Under the pieces are notes generated by a model. It was not told where the DNA came from. It saw nothing but the letters and a program-made list of their open reading frames with translations, and did not search any database. Position numbers and translations under genes: made by a program. Of a DNA stretch of 64,000 bases, positions 1 to 11,263 are shown piece after piece (the stretch's first letter is position 1; the number at the start of each line of letters is the position of its first letter). The stretch spans positions 56,495,762 through 56,559,761 of the forward strand of contig CP136061.1 of NCBI GenBank assembly GCA_032622095.1, in the 5' to 3' direction. Source of the DNA: Siphonodentalium dalli (Eukaryota > Mollusca > Scaphopoda > Gadilida > Siphonodentaliidae).

Positions 1-1560
1 ATGATGAGGAGAGGGACCATCATTTTATAAAATAACTCACTATTTTAGCTACAAATCCATTGAGTTGAAGGCACCCTCCATCAGTTGAACACAAATATGT
101 GGCCATTTGCTTTTTGGGACTATTTTTTGGTATGGGAAGCCAAGTTGGCAATGATGTGAGCTGGATCATAAGGATGTATAAGGCTGTCTATGTTGCCCCT
201 ATTTCAACAATACCTCATGTACAATTGATACTGTATAACATATTTAAACAAAAAAATACACTGTAAGCTATATTTCCAACATTCCCTACGAAAATCAGAT
301 GCATCATATTTTGTGATACTGGTGCATTTTGACACAAATGGCCTGGCATACATTCATACTTCAGAGATTTTCTAACAGAAATTACCCCAGACAGTTGAAA
401 AACAACATCAAGAAGCTAGCATATATTGTAATTTGCTACAATTCTAGTTTAATTACCCCTAATATTGTTTTAAAAAATATTTTGAACTCATTTACTCAGC
501 CATTAAAACGAAACCAAAACGAGATTTCGACATGTTTTTGTTTTTCTGAGAAAGTTGATCAAACAATACAACAGCCCTAAAAAATAACTTGGATGACCGA
601 TTGCGCAGTTATCTATACCTGCATTAATTACATTTGTTGTGGATTATGTCCGCTGTGTATGATGCGTGTAACCTTGTTTTGATTGCTTTTAATAAGAATA
701 GTTTGCATCTGCAAACAGGGAAACTCGTGCAACACTAAAAATAGATTTGGGAAAGACCGGGAATCCGTACCCTCTAACAAAATAATACTTGATAGATATA
801 CACATTATTTAATCAATTCTGTTTATATATGAATACCGTGTTTTTGGATGTTAATCTAATGCATATTCCGGTGTTTTGCCATGTTTAACAACAAAAATTA
901 TTTAAAGAGTGAATTATTTCATACTTGTGAGAAATTTCGTTCGGAGGGTATTCCAAGTTTTTAGTCACGTGATGTTTACAATCCATTTTGTCAAAGTTTG
1001 CCTTCAAATATCTTTTTCTAGGAAATTGTCATTTAAATCAGCGATATTCTAAGGTTAGTTTTGGTCATAAAGTACTTAAGTAGGCTAATTAGTGGCGACT
1101 ATATATTCTCAGATTTTACTATCTGTTAACTACAAATTGAAGTTCCCTATTTTTCGAGTGTTGTTGTGGATTTCGCATATCGAGCGGATACGACCACATT
1201 TTACAAGGTGAATTTCTGACACAAGAAACATTATAATGAAAAAGCAAGGTCCCTCTCAATATATTGGAATATCAAAGCATCTATCGGTAAACTATTATAG
1301 TAAAAACATGCAGTAATTTTACAGATACGAGTACTGTAAGAAAGTGTAAAATTTAAAACAATTGTTTCATAATTATTTTTATATAGATTCCTGTGAGATG
1401 GGACAACATTTTACATTTCAAAATGATCTATGTTTTATACTTATAATATTGTATTGGTTCATTTTGGCCATTTTGCAAACCTTATAGTGAATTCAAGCTC
1501 ATTGTTTTTATAAATTTTCGGCTATATTGGAAGAAATTTCAACTCTGTCACGTTTAGGAT
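1..1560. other. AT-rich stretch without a recognised gene
   Basis: I see no ORF with family resemblance, no splice-bounded exon and no clear terminal repeat here. The longest open frame (329-580, +) has low-complexity, biased composition and is probably chance. It may hold introns or distal regulatory DNA of a gene outside the window. Confidence 0.4.
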
Positions 1561-1584
1561 ACCCTTAAACTTCAAAGTCTCAAT

Positions 1585-2672
1585 GTTCGTGGTGCCAGAA
1601 GGTTCAGTCTCCTTTCAAAATGTATTCAACACAATATTCGAATACAACTAATTTTATTGGCAATTGTCAGGCGTCGGACCTGCAAAACCTCAGTTGGAGT
1701 TGGGAGTTGGAGTTGGGTTGGGTCGGATCCCCAACTTAAGAAGCTGATCGAAGCTCTCCAACACCTGCTAGATTTGCAATATTCAAATACGATAACCACA
1801 GAGACCAGTTGGCGAAGATTGAGTAACCACATAGTTATTCAAAGAAGGTGGCTGGCGAAGATTGAGTAACCATAGAGTTACTCAAAGACGACGATTGAAA
1901 AAGACGGTAACCACAGAGACCAGTTGGCGAAGATTGAGTAACCACAGAGTTACTCAAAGAAGACGACGACCAAGTAACCTACAAAAATTACAAGATTTAC
2001 TGTTTCTTTAATAAATATATAAACTTCAAACCCGAGTTTGGTGTAATTGCAATGGTCACAAGTTGACTTCTTGCATTACCCTATCACCTTGGTAAACCGG
2101 TTTCCCTATTTCCCCCAAAATAGGGTGGTGGCAGCATATTTAGCAGTTAGAATTTGACGGAAGTCACATACCTGGCCCAATGTAACCCCTTGCACACAGG
2201 CGGCCTAACGTGCATAACATTAATTATAGACACCGCGCTTTGAGCACGTAGGGATTCCGGTGGTATCACCCACTCGGTGTCCGCTACCATTGTGCATCTC
2301 GATTACCACCCCTGCGTGTTACAAAAGTTTGTAATTTAGTTTGTAATTCCAGGAACCATTATCTCTCACTATTAAAGTGTCCAAATGAGATTGTATTTCA
2401 GTTGTAAATTGAATGAACATCTATGACCTATTATTCTATAGCACGTGCATGATAATATTATTCTAACTGGGACAATGACTCAGAAATTATGCAGAATCGG
2501 TGTGTCTTGTCGTGTGGCATTCTTAATCACCGACATCTGGACTTTCGTCCTTTGTTTCATAGTTGGCCAATCAGAATGAACCACGTTAAGAAAATGGACT
2601 TATTTATCATTATTAATAATCGACTATAAAATTATATAAAGGAGACTGAACCTTTTGGCACCACGAACATTG
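1585..2672. mobile_element. ~1.1 kb segment between inverted copies of a GGTTCAGTCTCC block
   Basis: A block reading CAATGTTCGTGGTGCC then GGTTCAGTCTCCTTT at 1581-1618 recurs inverted at 2637-2675. The inside is non-coding. It carries short tandem copies of a ~50 bp unit (GAGACCAGTTGGCGAAGATT, then GAGTAACCACAGAGTTACTC) at about 1790-1975, an AATAAA at about 2010 and a GGTGGTGGCAGC motif near 2125 that resembles a retrotransposon primer-binding region. The same block recurs at 21128-21178 and 23054-23100, always next to zinc-finger pseudogene sequence, so it may belong to that repeat's 5' region rather than being a transposon end. The element class is undecided. Confidence 0.4.
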
Positions 2673-2759
2673 CGAGTTGAAAGTTTGACATAGTACTGTT
2701 CTTCCAAAGACGAAGACAAATAGACCAATTATTTTCCATTGGAACTGATACATCTGTCA

Positions 2760-3270
2760 CGTCACCCAATTTTGAGAAATTATACATCTTGCCATGTTAC
2801 TGGACTGACAGAACGTCTTCAGACACACATCTTGTCATCAGCGTGGATTCTCTTATGTATTGTCAGACTCACGGTCACGCCGAACTTCTTCTAACAAACG
2901 TCGCACCTGTAAGGTCGTTCACCAGTGTGGATTGTCATGTTGCTGGACTGACTGGGAACAACCTTACATACTCGTATGATTGATCACCTATGTGTGTTCT
3001 CATGTGCTTAGGCAGGGAACCGGACTCACTAAATGCCTTCTGGTACACGTCACACGTGTATGGGCGATTGACTATGTGAATTCTCTTGTGTTGGTATGAC
3101 TGAAAGCTATTCGAACCACGTCACACTCGTGTGGTCGATTACCGGTGTGGATTATTTTGTCACGGAACCGGACTCATTAAATATATTCGGTCACAAATCA
3201 CACTCGTATGGGCGATAGCCCCTGTGGATTATCGGGTTAACTTTGTCATGAAAATCGTCCAGCTCCCGTC
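2760..3270 (-). pseudogene. C2H2 zinc-finger pseudogene, unit A
   Basis: On the minus strand degenerate C2H2 fingers can be read: finger ends of the type THKRIH, a linker like NRPYTCDV, a finger core QKAFSESGSLPKHMRTH, then the next linker IGDQSYEY. First cysteines are replaced (for example CDVY for CDVC), and stops and frame changes prevent a protein. The linker type (T/I)GDRPYECDVC differs from that of the intact zinc-finger genes in this window. The same unit occurs inverted at 18902-21190. At 3008-3010 it holds the intact TTA site at which the other copy carries a transposon. Confidence 0.7.
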
Positions 3271-3296
3271 AAAATTTATTGAGTCAGTTTACTTCA

Positions 3297-3512
3297 AAGC
3301 TGTATAGTAGTTTGTTATTACAAAAGTGGAGACATGTTTTTTTTACTACAAAAGCTGGCGCTTTTTACTACAAAAGCTGAGACCTCACTTTACTACAAAA
3401 GTTGGCGATTTTATTACAAAAGTGGTGAGGTACTTCAAAAGCTGGCGATTTTTACTTCAAAATTGGACACCTACTTCAAAAGTGGTCATTACTTCAAAAG
3501 CTGGCGTAACAG
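3297..3512. repeat. Minisatellite, AAAAGCTGGCGATTTTTACT type
   Basis: About nine imperfect ~22-26 bp units of the form ACTWCAAAAGCTGGCGATTT or ACTTCAAAAGTGG abut the zinc-finger pseudogene. The same array lies at 18902-19125 in inverted orientation, also beside a zinc-finger pseudogene copy, so the array is part of the duplicated unit. Both copies end at the same motif, AGCTGRCGTAACA, which marks the duplication boundary. Open frames through the array (for example 3326-3547) are by-products of the repeat. Confidence 0.8.
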
Positions 3513-3873
3513 TTAACCCTGTGACTATTCTACCAGCATCAATGTGAAGACGGCCCATCTTCTTTAAAAGTTTGTCAGGGGCGTTGTCCCAGACTACATC
3601 ACCATAGTCCATCAATGGGAGAATATAAATTTTAAACACAATTTCAAGTGTTTTGCGTTTGACTTTAAACTTGAGTTTACGTAGCTGCGGTAGGCGACTT
3701 GCGATTATGTTACAAATCTCCGTGATATGTGAGTCCCAACTAAGATTTGATTGAATCGATACCCCAAGATGTTTATGACTAGAGACTTGTTCTATAGGAT
3801 ATTCGTCTAGTTTCAAATCTAGGTTATTGGTGTTGGGTGTTAGAAAACAGCAACGACTTGGTTTTGGTTGCAT
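3512..3873 (-). pseudogene. Non-LTR retrotransposon (LINE) reverse-transcriptase fragment
   Basis: About 120 residues match the C-terminal side of a LINE reverse transcriptase. HKHLGVSIQSNLSWDSHI is the widely conserved KHLGV...LSW..HI segment, and PLMDYGDVVWDNAP followed by a basic stretch and GRIVTG is the usual thumb-side region. The finger, palm and catalytic parts and the endonuclease are missing, and the frame runs into minisatellite at its 3' end, so it is truncated on both sides. Jockey, CR1 and I clades share these motifs and I cannot separate them here. It has been dead since insertion or rearrangement. Confidence 0.75.
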
Positions 3874-3879
3874 TAACTC

Positions 3880-5280
3880 GGATATGTTATAATGGTATTA
3901 GTTTTTCAAAATTTTTAATTAAAAAAAAATAAATTGGTTTTGTTAAATTGAGCAATTAAAACAATATATATAAATAAAAAATGCTTCAATCATCAAAATG
4001 GGGAGCATCTCACTTTGCCGACGGCTATGGTTTCCGGGGTACCTACACGAGGTGTCAATAATCCCTTACTTCAATCATTTGCCGCTTATAGTATATTCCT
4101 CTTTTCTTCTGGGGTTTTAATGGCTTGTCCTCTCTTTTTGTAGGTTTTTAATGATTTGTCAATTTGGGAACTTGGGTGTTGGAACCTTTGGTGCTGATTC
4201 AATGTTGATATCAGGAAATAATCTGTGTCATGTTTTATTTATTTATTTATTCAAAATAATTAATAAAATACATACAAGAAGATAACAAACATATAACAAA
4301 TACACGACAATACTTTAACAAAAAGCTTGAAACTGAATATAAATGCGTGAACTGCAATGGAAATCATCCAACCAAAATTTAATTTAGAACTAATTTAGCG
4401 ATTGGATCTAAGTATTCTACAATGTCGATCTCGTTTTCACTGAATATTCTCTTGAAATGTCTAAGAGACGCGTTGACCGCCCGATATATAGGCTCTGTCT
4501 ATGATCAAAATGTGTGCAAAGTCCCACAAAGGGGGCCACAGATATATCCGACGCTGAATATAGGCTCCCAAAGGGAGCCTGTTTAATCTAGTTTAGTATA
4601 ATAGAAGTAAGTTGCTCCAGTAGACTAACACAAGTGGTATGGAATATACTAGATAATGGGCTGGTTGACAGACTAATCAGAATATAGTTAGAAATTATGA
4701 AATTGTGTGTATCGTGCACAATGACCTTGGATTACAGATGATCAGGAATTTATAAAACATTTTTTTTTTCAATTAAAACAGCTTCTGAAACAGGTTAAAC
4801 TGTTATTTGAACTAATTGAGGTCATTCCCAGTCATAAGAGTGATATCAGTAGAGTTTTATGCGATTTTAGACCAATTGTAGTGAAATTTGGGGGGTGGGT
4901 GTAAACAAATATTGAGTAAAATATTATTTTGTTTGCAGGTTTGGGAGTGGTGGCTCCCCGAAAATTCCAGATGCAATTTTTTTACTACCCACCCCCTGGT
5001 CCTACACTAGAGGTAAGTGGTACAGTTTCTGTTAATTGCAAATGTATCAGAGGATTAATGAGATCGAACAACTTTGTCGTTTCGCGAGAGTATTTTTTTA
5101 GCAAGTTGTCGTGAACCGATAGTAAATTATAATTTTTCACATGGTGTCTGAAACCTTCCAACTTATAATAAATTCCAACCAGGACACCCCATACTATTGG
5201 AAATGTTATGACCGACGACGAGAATATGAAAATATTCAATCCACGTTTGGCTAGATATTGGTTGTGAGTTGAATTAGTTC
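3880..5280. other. Non-coding; LINE-like 3' tail at about 4227-4330
   Basis: At 4227-4245 the plus strand reads TTTATTTATTTATTTATTC. Reversed, this is a GAATAAATAAATAAAT tail preceded by a T-rich region, as at the 3' end of many animal LINEs, so a minus-strand retrotransposon 3' end is likely. Upstream of it (4330-4470, minus) a short open stretch has no family I recognise. The rest of the interval shows nothing I can name. Confidence 0.35.
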
Positions 5281-5530
5281 ATAATAGGTGTGGATGTTAC
5301 CTAGGTGACTCACATTTAGATTTGTTCAAATGAGGTCACTGGGTCAAATATTTGCGAAGCCAGGACCATAACTCTTTCCCTCCATAGTAATTATTAAAAC
5401 GACTTCTCATGTACATGTACCACCAGATCGAATGGTTCCTTGTGTGACTGAGGTTAATATGTGTTCATATTAGGTCACTGGGTCCAATGTGAGCGGAACC
5501 AGGGACATAACTCTAAAAAAAATGTTTTTT
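5281..5530 (-). repeat. 'gacccatttgaacaaat' tandem monomer family, inverted copy
   Basis: Read on the minus strand this gives GACCTCATTTGAACAAATCT, the phrase about a pending AGTTATGGTCCTGGCTTCGC and a second, weaker monomer. It is the same family as the long arrays at 38690-39600 and 40470-41000. It is non-coding, about 150-190 bp per monomer. Confidence 0.7.
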
Positions 5531-6359
5531 GTTAGATTTAACTTCTCGCTCAATTGAAAAAAAGGACATTAAATTATTTTTATATTTAAATGTGTATATG
5601 TACCCCTGTTACAAATGTTCTATCACATTCCTAATGCCACAATATTATTTGAGAAGTCATCTCTTTCACTAACAATATAAAGGTTGTCTGCCTGTCATTC
5701 TCTCTAATGTCTTCTGTGTATGAAATGAATATTATCTGACAACCGTTGATAAACAAATCACAGATGTGTATTTGTGTCATTCCTTTCAATTTAAATTAGA
5801 TTAATTCCCATGTGCCCTATTCTATGCAGTTGTCCAGGGAAGTGTGTATATAGGCTATTGATTTCTATTCATCTATGATAATGATGTGTCTTATTTATTA
5901 TGCTGATGATTTAAAGGAACAATTATCAGGGGTGCCATGTTGATAACCCTCCATTAATTTTGTAACTTATTTTAATTAAAATTAACTCACTTCAACTTCT
6001 ATAATATACCATTTGATTTACATTTAGTTCAAATAACACTCCCACCCCCACTCTGTTTATGCTATGAATTTTATGTTTGGTACTTGTATATAGATTCCTA
6101 TATTACATGTAATAATTTTGATATATACCGGTATTATCAGTAAGGTTTTGATAACTTTCCAACAGTTGGAGATCTTGAAGTACCAGTTGTAATTTAGTAT
6201 GGTCCAGTTAGGAGGTAATGGGCAATGGTCTATTGGGGGAGGGTGGATGTGCAGTTAGAAATTTCAAGGTGGACACCCCCATATCCCCTCCCACTGTTCA
6301 ACAAAGACCCTCTACCTGTGTCCTTGTTTAGAACTACTTGTTTCAACGTGAGTTGACAA
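5531..6359. other. AT-rich stretch without a recognised feature
   Basis: No convincing ORF, exon or terminal repeat. There are short homopolymer and TATA-rich stretches only. Confidence 0.4.
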
Positions 6360-6850
6360 GTACTGACTATTGTAGTTTTCAGAGTCCCAGTCTTCTTCGC
6401 CTTTACAGTCTGGTGAGCGACCGACAGTCATTGACTGTCTTGTTATGTGTACCCATAGTATGGTACACATATCGTCGACGTCCGGATTGACAACTCGTCG
6501 TTCATCGATCCGTCCGTCTGTCCGTAGATACTTTACGCATGGTGCGATATAAACTCAAACATTTTCTATCCGATCAGAAAAAAAATTTGTATACGAGTTT
6601 CTCATCCCAAAATACAGACTGAGGTCGAATATGAGTTTGATCCGATTTTTTTTTACTGAGTTATGGCCCTTTTTCGACTTAAAATTCACGCATGCTGCGA
6701 TGAATCAAACATTTTTTTTTATCTGATCGGCGTGAGTTTCTCAGCCCAAAATACATATCGAGTTCGACTATGAGTTTGATCTGATTTTTTTTTATAACGG
6801 AGTTATGTCCCTTTTTCAACAAAAAAAATATTATTTGGTTAATTTGTTTT
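6360..6850. repeat. Interspersed repeat with GTCCGTCTGTCCG motif and internal tandem
   Basis: The left part (6364-6445: GAGTCCCAGTCT ... GACAGTCATTGACTGTCTTG) is matched, inverted, by 38180-38275, so it is interspersed. It is followed by GTACCCATAGTATGGTACA, a TCCGTCCGTCTGTCCG stretch and two tandem ~135 bp units (about 6540-6680 and 6690-6830), each with a GATCCGATTTTTTTTT-like end and GAGTTATGGCCC or GAGTTATGTCCC. Class unknown; no coding capacity. Confidence 0.55.
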
Positions 6851-6924
6851 TATATTCAACTCCTTGCTCAATTTATTATCAAAAACATTTAATTTTTTTA
6901 AAATTATTTTCTCTTCATATTACA

Positions 6925-7450
6925 ATTTTGAAATAGTTTTGTAGTGTATAAAATAATAAATATGAATTGAAGACCCATGTCCGGAAACGCTTCTATCAAT
7001 TAATATTGATTTTATTTTGAATAATTTATTATAAAATGAGATGATAAAATAAATTAAAATGAGATACTTTATTGTTCTATTTTAGATACCATATATCGAT
7101 AGAGATCATTATGGTGTCCCCATAGCTTCGCGCTGAACGTCAAATATCCCAGATTGATTGTTTGTATTGTTTTATTCCATAGTTGTATGCGATGTTTATT
7201 CGTGACACACTTACGCAATCAATTTCTGGTCTCTGCTAACAGTAACCACTATTGTTCGCTAGCTAAACAAACACTCGTTTTAGACCAGAAAATGTTCGAA
7301 ATGTAATCAATATTAATCTATAGAAGCATTTCCGGACAGGGGCCGGGTCTTCGATTCATGTCTAATATTTTATACCCCGGTGACTATGGTCTTAGATTCA
7401 TGTCTAATATTTTATACCCCGTTAACTATATAGCACATGTTTACAAAGAG
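6925..7450. mobile_element. ~0.53 kb MITE, copy 1
   Basis: Begins with TTTGAAATAG and the phrase GAAGACCCATGTCCGGAAAC, and ends with the inverted form (CATTTCCGGACAGGGGCC ... TTTTATACCCC). The ~110-120 bp arms flank a unique centre containing TTCTGGTCTCTGCTAACAGT. It has no ORF. Copy 2 is at 7545-8065 and a single arm is at 41045-41205. The left end is less well conserved than in copy 2. Confidence 0.7.
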
Positions 7451-7544
7451 ATAGACCAGCATTAATAATCTTCTCGAGAACCAGCGAGCTGATTAATCTG
7501 ACATGGCATCAAGGGGCTTGATATTTAGATATTAACTCTTAAAA

Positions 7545-8065
7545 GGTGGATTATCTCTTTAAATAACAAATTTGAAATAGTTGCATGGGTATAAAATAAT
7601 AGATATGAACTGAAGACCCCTGTCCAGAGAGGCTTCTATCAATTGATATTGATTTTATTTCGAATATTTTATTGGGACCGTTTATTTGTCTATTCTTAGA
7701 ACAGACCATACGGGTGATACCATATAGCGACAGAGAGCATTAGGCTGTTCCCATGGCTACGTACCGAACGTCAAATGTCCCAGATTGTTTGGTTGTATTG
7801 TTTTATTCCATAGTTATAGGCGATAGTGAGTATAATTAATGTTTATTTGTGACAAAATTACACCACAAAATTTCTGGTCTCTGTTAACAGTAACCACTAT
7901 TGTTCGTTAGCTAATCAACCACAACTTTTTAGACCAGAACATATTCGAAATAAAATGAATATTAATCGATAGAAGCATTTCCGGACAGGAATCTTCGATT
8001 CAGATCTAATATTTTATACCCCGGTAACTAGATAATACATGTTTACAAAGAGATAATCCACCTAT
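7545..8065. mobile_element. ~0.53 kb MITE, copy 2
   Basis: Better preserved than copy 1. The left arm starts GGTGGATTATCTCTTT and the right arm ends AAAGAGATAATCCACC, giving long imperfect terminal inverted repeats of about 120 bp. The two arms carry GACCCCTGTCC and GGACAGGAATC respectively. No transposase is encoded, so it is a non-autonomous element. Tandem arrangement with copy 1 suggests either targeted insertion or local duplication. Confidence 0.75.
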
Positions 8066-9316
8066 AATTCCCACCCACCCTGTAAATACATGCTACCAAT
8101 ATCAAACTTAAATATTGGCTAGCCAATATGAATTATATGTACCTTACAGGAACCATTTGGAGACCAAGCATTGGTTAAAGTTACTGCAAAATAATTAATT
8201 ATTCTCACAGTCTCCACTGCCTCAGAGTAATACAATGATTCTATTATTTCAATGTATGTGGCATTAGATACATGCATGCTATAACTTAGATCAAGAGTAT
8301 TTTGTATGTGTTCATATGGTATGCTTGAGTGAATTTTAGGGGCCACGGAGGGATCATAATATTAACATCGAGGGCTATGGAGTTTTCATGGATTCCATCT
8401 CGAGAACAGAAATCAATGCTTTTATATGTATGAAAAACATCTATTGAGTACTATAGAGAATTTGGGGCCGTTGTCAATTAATTATGTCAGTGGCTTCAGG
8501 GGGTTCTAAACAGGATGCAACAAAGGGTCATATAACACTAAATAAATTAAGTACTTAAAAAATATTTTTCTCCAGTCCAAGATGGCAGATGTTGTTAATA
8601 CCTGGTGTGGATTATTGCCATTAACCATATAGTTTCCAATTTGTTCATATTGCCATGGTTGATTGTATTTTAGGGGTCACAGAGCGCTTAGAAGATTAAC
8701 ATGGAAGGTTAATGAATTTTAGCGTCCAAGATACTTGTAAAACATTGTAATGTGTGAAACCATTGAGGGCTACTCATTGTCTTTTATATGAAGTGTTGTA
8801 ATCTATTTCGAGTTAGGGGTCATATGGGGTCAGTATATCCTCCTCATATTATGGCTGTATAAATATTATACAGAGAACACTTTAATATTTGTATTATGTA
8901 AATATTTTTCTTGAGAGCTATATATACTGACCACCTGGACTGTGTTCAGTTAATATATCAGGTTAGGAGTTCTAGGGTATTCCAATGCTAATGCATTGGC
9001 ACTACGAGTGCAAAATTGGTACTATATAGGACCCATAACTTCCAATAATTTCAAATAATTTGAGAATTTGAGTTAGTACGTACATTTGTCTATACATGTA
9101 CTTCTTTAGTACATAATGTTCCGTATACTCTGTAATTCAACATAAAATCTCTAGATAATGATTCCGATCATAGCTAATTATTATGGCCCAGGTATGGGTC
9201 GATCTCTCGTTTCCGCATCTACATGACAGTGTGTTAACATCCCAAGCTGCCCTTCACAGTAAACCCTCTTGTGGTGGCGCAGACTGTGGTCCACGCTCCT
9301 GTATTTATTCTGATGT
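8066..9316. other. Non-coding; weak ~340 bp degenerate repetition
   Basis: GTGAATTTTAGGGGCCACGG at about 8330 and GTATTTTAGGGGTCACAGAG at about 8665 head two similar stretches, with a third, weaker AGGGGTCATATGGGG near 8815. This suggests an old tandem duplication. No gene seen. Confidence 0.3.
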
Positions 9317-10706
9317 GGTATGTATGGGAGGCCAAATTCACATATAATAATTAATTGTGCTTAAGCGTATTAAATTGCGCTTAAGTGCAATCAATTGCGC
9401 TTACGCGTAATTAATTGCGCTTACGTGTAATTATTTGCGCTTAATCGTAATCAATTGCATTTAAGCGCAATTAATTGCGCTTAAGCGAAATTCATGGTTA
9501 TATGTAACAAAACACCCCTGGTGAAGAAATAGGTTTCTCCATAACTTATAGCATTAACTCCTATTGACATATCACCTCTTGGTTTCATTGGTTTGGATGG
9601 GTAGGGGGCTAGCCCAACTTCTTTATCAAAATGGCTGACTCGCAATAGTATCACCTTCTGTTTTAGTTGGAGCTACTCGTGATAGCATTATATTATCTTC
9701 GGTATATATTAGTTGGAGCTACTTGCAATAGCATTACTTTCTGTATTAATCGGGGCGACATTGATTTTCTTCAATTTTCGGTGACACCACATTCACACTA
9801 TATGATCATGGAAATACTATAGATTTGTGCAAGCGATGCTGATTTAATAGGAAAAACTAGAGCTCCAGGACTGAGACACCAAAGCTCCAGTAATTACACA
9901 CCATTTTTTTTGGACAGGGATGCTGATAATATGAAAATAGTGTTTTTTCCCCTGATTTAAGTCAATAAATAAACCATACAGTAATGCTCTAATTAATCGA
10001 CTCCTTAACCACAGCAGAATTATGGATAACTTTTCAGGATTTAGTCGGAAATATGGCTTGTTGCCATTCATCGGAAAGCTCTCGAGAGCTTTTCGATGAA
10101 TGGCAACAAGCCATATTTCCGACTAAATCCTGAAAAGTTACCCATAATTCTGCTGTGGTTAAGAAGTCGATTAATTAGAGCATTACTGTATGAGGTAAGA
10201 AAGTCCTCATGCAGGGACACCGCATGCATGAATATGATATTACCATATTAAAGGCCAAAATCTGTGCAAAAATACATTAAAAAACATCATACAAAAAATT
10301 ACTAGAGTTCCGGGAAGGAGACAACAATTCTTTGGATAGAGGGATGCTGATGATATGTAATTAGGGATTATCATTGTTGAACACATACTCACAGTTGACT
10401 GTTGAGTACATGTTAAAATTAGCCCAATGCCCATCTTGTGTTGCGAGGTGATACACCAGGTCATGCTAATAGTTTATGGGTAGGTTAGATAGTAGTCACA
10501 ATTACGCTTAAGCGCAATTGATTGCGCTTAAGCGCAATTAATTGCACTTAAGCGTGATTAATTACGTTTAAGCGTAAATGCCCTATTTGCGCTTAAGAAC
10601 AATATGTGGTATTTGGGCTTAAGCGCAATTGATTTCGCCTAAGCGCAATTATTTGCGCTTAAGTGCAATTCATTATTAAATGTGAATTTGGCCTCCCATA
10701 GGTATG
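9317..10706. mobile_element. 1.38 kb TIR element with palindromic subterminal arrays and 6-bp flanking repeat
   Basis: The ends are TATGGGAGGCCAAATTCAC (9323-) and its inverse ending at 10700. Immediately outside each end is GGTATG (9317-9322 and 10701-10706), a candidate target duplication; a TA duplication inside the TIR cannot be excluded. Just inside each end is an array of the palindromic unit TTGCGCTTAAGCGCAA at an ~18-20 bp spacing (9350-9491 and 10500-10672). The core is non-coding and carries a nested Tc1/mariner-like MITE at 9977-10190. No transposase, so non-autonomous. Superfamily not determined. Confidence 0.75.
9977..10190. mobile_element. Palindromic TA-flanked MITE (family 1), copy 1
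   Basis: A near-perfect foldback of 214 bp. It runs TACAGTAATGCTCTAATTAA ... inverted to ...GCATTACTGTA, with centre GGAAAGCTCTCGAGAGCTTTTC. The CAGT start and flanking TA fit Tc1/mariner-type MITEs. Other copies are at 46802-46969 and 49031-49247. It is nested inside the 9323-10700 element and is therefore younger than it. Confidence 0.85.
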
Positions 10707-11263
10707 CGGACATTGCCGTCGTTACTAATAACCTGGATTTTAGTTGACTCGTGGTACGCCTGTTCTTCATTGATTAAATCAATAAAATTGAAGATATTCA
10801 GTTAGGTTCCCGACAGAATCGACAGATAGTTTTTGTAGCTTCTTATGCTAACCCGAACTCAATGCAGCGCCATCTCCGTTATCACTGCGATCGATGAGAG
10901 ATAACTCTCCCTGGAGTTCGATGCCAGCCTTCAGTCGAGCATTCTACGTGGTTTGTCGTTATGTGGCATTACAAAATTAATATCTTAAAAATTATAATTA
11001 TTTTGATCGCTCAATAAAGGGTGGCTATATAACGGACCACATTATTTCTGCCTGTGAACTTCGCAATTTTATAGGCGCGGACAACACGATTCCCGTTTAA
11101 CCTGTTTGTGACAAATGTTTTTGCAGGAGTGAGTACGGCATTATTTGTTAAACGACATGTGGATCACTACGCTAAGTGCAAACAACTATTTAGTTTGCAC
11201 TAGATAGACACAACTACCAAATCAATTAAATAGGACATTACATATTATAAAAACACGATTGCC
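10707..11263. promoter_or_regulatory. Upstream region of the RARS2-like gene
   Basis: Single-copy-looking sequence with a GC-richer patch at about 10850-10960, before the coding start at 11264. No TATA box at a typical distance can be assigned with confidence. An in-frame TAG at 11231 closes the reading frame upstream of the first ATG, so this region can contain only 5' UTR and promoter for that exon. Confidence 0.35.

Noticed and set aside
1657-1869. 70-codon plus-strand frame near the tandem GTAACCACAGAG units
   Set aside because: Low-complexity, repeat-derived; no domain.
9350-10672. CRISPR-like array
   Set aside because: Units are palindromes without unique spacers, lie in an animal genome and mirror each other within a transposon.
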